A stretch of DNA of 17,732 nucleotides, taken from contig JAUVKO010000010.1 in the NCBI GenBank assembly GCA_030596225.1, forward strand, positions 1 through 17,732, written 5' to 3'. Source of the stretch: Fidelibacterota bacterium (GTDB lineage Bacteria; Fidelibacterota; UBA8477; JABMPR01). Each line of letters starts with the position of its first letter. Positions within the stretch are counted from its first letter, which is position 1. The translations under genes and the position numbers were made by a program. Positions 15,821 to 17,732 of the stretch are shown piece after piece. The notes under the pieces were generated by a model. The model was not told the DNA's origin and ran no database searches. It saw nothing but the letters and a program-made list of their open reading frames with translations.

Positions 15821-16348
15821 ATGCAGGTAGAAACTCGGGAAACCAAAGCATTCATTCAATTTTTAGAAGAGGAAAAGCTCAATGGTGCCAAGCAAAAAAT
15901 AGACGATATTTTTGCAGTTAATCGTACAAAACCCGGTTCGATTATTTCGGTCTTGCAGCAAACTCAGAAGATTATTGGGTATTTACCTCCTGTGGTTCAT
16001 GATTATGTAGCAGAAGGTTTAAACATTCCATCTTCCGATATCTATGGAATTGTATCGTTTTATTCGTTTTTCACAATGAAACCCCGTGGCAAACATTTGA
16101 TACGAGTATGTCTTGGCACTGCCTGTTACGTAAAAGGTGCGAGTAAAATAACTGATTCACTGCATAAAATACTGCATATTAGTCCCGGAGAAACGACCAA
16201 AGACAGACAATTTTCCCTCGAAGGTGTACGTTGCCTGGGAGCATGCGGTTTGGCTCCTGTGGTTGTTATTGATGATGAAACATATGGCATGGTTGAACTT
16301 GATAAAGTAAGAGATTTGCTCCAACCTTATATGAAATCTAATGAATAG
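15821..16348 (+). CDS. NuoE/HydC/HndA-like [2Fe-2S] subunit of an NADH-linked complex
   Basis: A 175-residue cytoplasmic thioredoxin-fold [2Fe-2S] protein of the 24-kDa complex I subunit family. An N-terminal helical region is followed by the IGYLP and IYGIVSFYSFF stretches typical of NuoE/HydC. The four cluster ligands are C97 and C102 (CLGTAC) and C138 and C142 (CLGAC). It normally pairs with a NuoF/HydB flavoprotein, here encoded two genes on. It lies 85 bp after the NuoG-like gene and 26 bp before the HndB-like gene. The only close ribosome site (AAAGG) is just 2 bases from the ATG, with AAAGGG farther up, so translation start strength is uncertain. Order hndA-hndB-hndC matches the NADP-reducing hydrogenase operon layout. 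Confidence 0.92.
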   Translation: MQVETRETKAFIQFLEEEKLNGAKQKIDDIFAVNRTKPGSIISVLQQTQKIIGYLPPVVHDYVAEGLNIPSSDIYGIVSFYSFFTMKPRGKHLIRVCLGTACYVKGASKITDSLHKILHISPGETTKDRQFSLEGVRCLGACGLAPVVVIDDETYGMVELDKVRDLLQPYMKSNE

Positions 16349-16374
16349 TAATTTTTTTTAGGAAGGTAATAGCA

Positions 16375-16758
16375 ATGCCCAAATTAAGTATAGAAGATTT
16401 AATAAAGATAAAAGCCAAGGTAGAAGGCAAAATCACTATGCGTGATGGTTCACACAGAGTCAAAATTAATGTACATATGGGGACTTGCGGAATAGCTGCT
16501 GGGGCGCGAAAGATTATGAATGTACTTATTCATGAGATCGAAAAACGTGGTCTGACTGATATTATTTTAACTTCATCCGGCTGTGCCGGTTTATGCAACC
16601 GTGAACCTATGGCCACAATTGAAGTAAAGGGAACGGCACCTGTTAAATACATTGATTTAACTGAAGAAAAAATTATAGAAATTCTTGATGAACATGTTAT
16701 TGCTGGCAATGTTCTGAAAGATTATGCCCTGGCTATGGGTAGTGAAACAACGTATTAA
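16375..16758 (+). CDS. HndB-like [2Fe-2S] ferredoxin-domain protein
   Basis: A 127-residue cytoplasmic protein. The N-terminal segment is helical and charged. It is followed by a thioredoxin-like ferredoxin domain with MGTCGIAAGARK (35-46) and GCAGLCNREP (68-77), then the PVKYIDLTEEK and VLKDYAL stretches characteristic of HndB-type subunits of NAD(P)-linked hydrogenases. Only three Cys are visible in the whole protein (38, 69, 73), so a fourth cluster ligand must be another residue or another subunit if a cluster is bound. GGAAGG lies upstream of the ATG. It sits between the NuoE-like and NuoF-like genes, as in hndABC-type operons, and probably carries electrons within that module. Confidence 0.88.
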   Translation: MPKLSIEDLIKIKAKVEGKITMRDGSHRVKINVHMGTCGIAAGARKIMNVLIHEIEKRGLTDIILTSSGCAGLCNREPMATIEVKGTAPVKYIDLTEEKIIEILDEHVIAGNVLKDYALAMGSETTY

Positions 16759-16781
16759 ACGATGATAAATATTCCACAGGT

Positions 16782-16813
16782 GATTTTGTTCACTTATTTA
16801 AATTCACAAAATC
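16782..16813. repeat. Inverted repeat in the gap before the NuoF-like gene
   Basis: GATTTTGT (16782-16789) and ACAAAATC (16806-16813) form an 8-bp perfect stem with a 16-base loop in the 72-bp gap between the HndB-like and NuoF-like genes. It is AT-rich and weak, with no T-run after it. It might mark an mRNA processing site or be chance. Confidence 0.3.
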
Positions 16814-16830
16814 GGAAGCAGGAAGAATAA

Positions 16831-17732
16831 ATGGAAAAAGTTTATAGAATACATATTTTAATCTGTGCCGGTACAAGTTGCGTTTCAGGCGGATCGTTAA
16901 AGGTTAGAGATGCTTTAGTTCAGGAAATTAAACGCAGGGAACTAGAAGATGAAATTCTAGTTGAAACAACCGGTTGTAACGGATTTTGTGCTCTGGGACC
17001 GATAATGATAATTCATCCTGAGGGAATATTCTATAAAGAACTACATGTGGAAGATGTTCCTTTCTTTGTCGAAGAACATCTGATTAAAGGACGGATTGTT
17101 GAAAAACATTTGTTTGTGGAATTCAAGAAGAAAAGTCTCGTTCCAATTATGAATGAGATTGGTTTTTTCAAAAACCAAATTCTTGTTGCACTTAGAAATC
17201 GCGGTTTGATAGATCCGGAAATAATTGATGAATACATTGGTCGTGACGGCTATCTCGCCACCGCCAAGGCTTTAAATGATATGACACCTGAGCAGATCGT
17301 TGATGAAGTATATAAATCTGGCCTGCGGGGACGCGGTGGTGGTGGATTTCTAACGGGGCTAAAATGGAAATTCTGTGCAGAATCTCCCGGGGATTTAAAA
17401 TATATCTTGTGTAATGCTGATGAAGGTGATCCCGGTGCTTTTATGGACCGTTCGATTATTGAAGCTGATCCCCACTCTCTTATTGAAGGACTGTTGATTG
17501 CTGCTTATGCCATTGGTGCAGAAAGGGGCTATGTTTATGTGAGAAGTGAATATCCGCTTGCTATTCAAAGATTAGACAGTGCGATCATTAAAGCCAGAGA
17601 ATATGGTTTGCTTGGAAAGGGCGTATTTGGTTCCGATTTCAATTTTGATATGGAAATATTTCGCGGTGCTGGTGCATTTGTTTGTGGAGAAGAAACTTCT
17701 TTGATTCATTCCATAGAGGGTGAACCGGCAGA
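16831..17732 (+). CDS. NuoF/HydB/HndC-like NADH-binding flavoprotein, partial (3' end outside window)
   Basis: 300 complete codons are visible, open to the window edge. An N-terminal thioredoxin-like [2Fe-2S] domain (C12, C17, C49, C53) is fused in front of the NuoF core, the layout of HydB/HndC and not of plain NuoF. The FMN loop reads RGRGGGGFLTGLKW (166-179), where most relatives have GRGGAGFPTG, and the NADH/FMN segment NADEGDPGAFMDR (195-207) is fully conserved. The frame ends just after a CGEETSLIHSIEG stretch (285-297). The remaining part should hold the SLBB domain, the N3 cluster Cys motif and, in HydB/HndC, a C-terminal ferredoxin domain. It is the likely NADH site of the operon. 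The ATG at 16831 has GGAAG upstream. Whether a [FeFe] hydrogenase subunit follows cannot be seen. Confidence 0.92.
   Translation, partial: MEKVYRIHILICAGTSCVSGGSLKVRDALVQEIKRRELEDEILVETTGCNGFCALGPIMIIHPEGIFYKELHVEDVPFFVEEHLIKGRIVEKHLFVEFKKKSLVPIMNEIGFFKNQILVALRNRGLIDPEIIDEYIGRDGYLATAKALNDMTPEQIVDEVYKSGLRGRGGGGFLTGLKWKFCAESPGDLKYILCNADEGDPGAFMDRSIIEADPHSLIEGLLIAAYAIGAERGYVYVRSEYPLAIQRLDSAIIKAREYGLLGKGVFGSDFNFDMEIFRGAGAFVCGEETSLIHSIEGEPA

Overview
The window reads as a chromosomal segment from an anaerobic Gram-negative bacterium of the FCB superphylum. Candidatus Marinimicrobia (Neomarinimicrobiota) is my best guess, but this is inference from gene style, not a database match. The clues are a secreted M1 peptidase with a Por/type IX-style C-terminal sorting tail, multiheme c-type cytochromes, fairly low GC, and dispersed intergenic palindromes of a kind common in such genomes.

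Layout. 1-1184 (minus) is a partial gene of unknown function with a signal peptide. It is divergent from a ClC-type chloride channel/transporter with CBS and TrkA-C-like domains (1345-3441, plus). A repeat-bearing convergent gap (3442-3761) precedes the minus-strand secreted M1 metallopeptidase (3762-5744). After a 409-bp non-coding stretch the plus strand carries a tetraheme cytochrome c (6154-6771), a leader with three back-to-back small dyads (6864-6927), and one long tight operon running off the window end. That operon is: octaheme membrane-anchored cytochrome c (7021), rnfC, rnfD, rnfG (interrupted by an in-frame stop), rnfE, rnfA, rnfB fused to a GltD/NfnB-like flavoprotein, a NuoG/formate-dehydrogenase-alpha remnant, then HndA/NuoE-, HndB- and HndC/NuoF-like subunits, the last truncated.

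How the genes may work together. RnfB's iron-sulfur clusters, the four RnfA/RnfE cysteines and the RnfG flavin motif look intact. RnfC, however, has no visible Gly-rich NADH/FMN motif, and RnfD has Tyr where the FMN-bearing Thr of its SGAT motif should be. The same operon supplies a different NADH-handling module (HndA/HndB/HndC plus an iron-sulfur-rich NuoG-like scaffold with no Mo active-site residue) and, at the other end, an eight-heme cytochrome. My main hypothesis is a rewired Rnf complex. NADH and/or ferredoxin electrons enter on the cytoplasmic side through the Hnd/NuoG/GltD-like parts and RnfB, cross the membrane through RnfA/E and RnfG, and leave to the periplasmic cytochromes instead of to NAD at RnfC. 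Methanosarcina (MmcA) and Desulfovibrio are known to place a multiheme cytochrome next to rnf. The added NADH module and the loss of the canonical RnfC/RnfD cofactor motifs are the unusual parts here.
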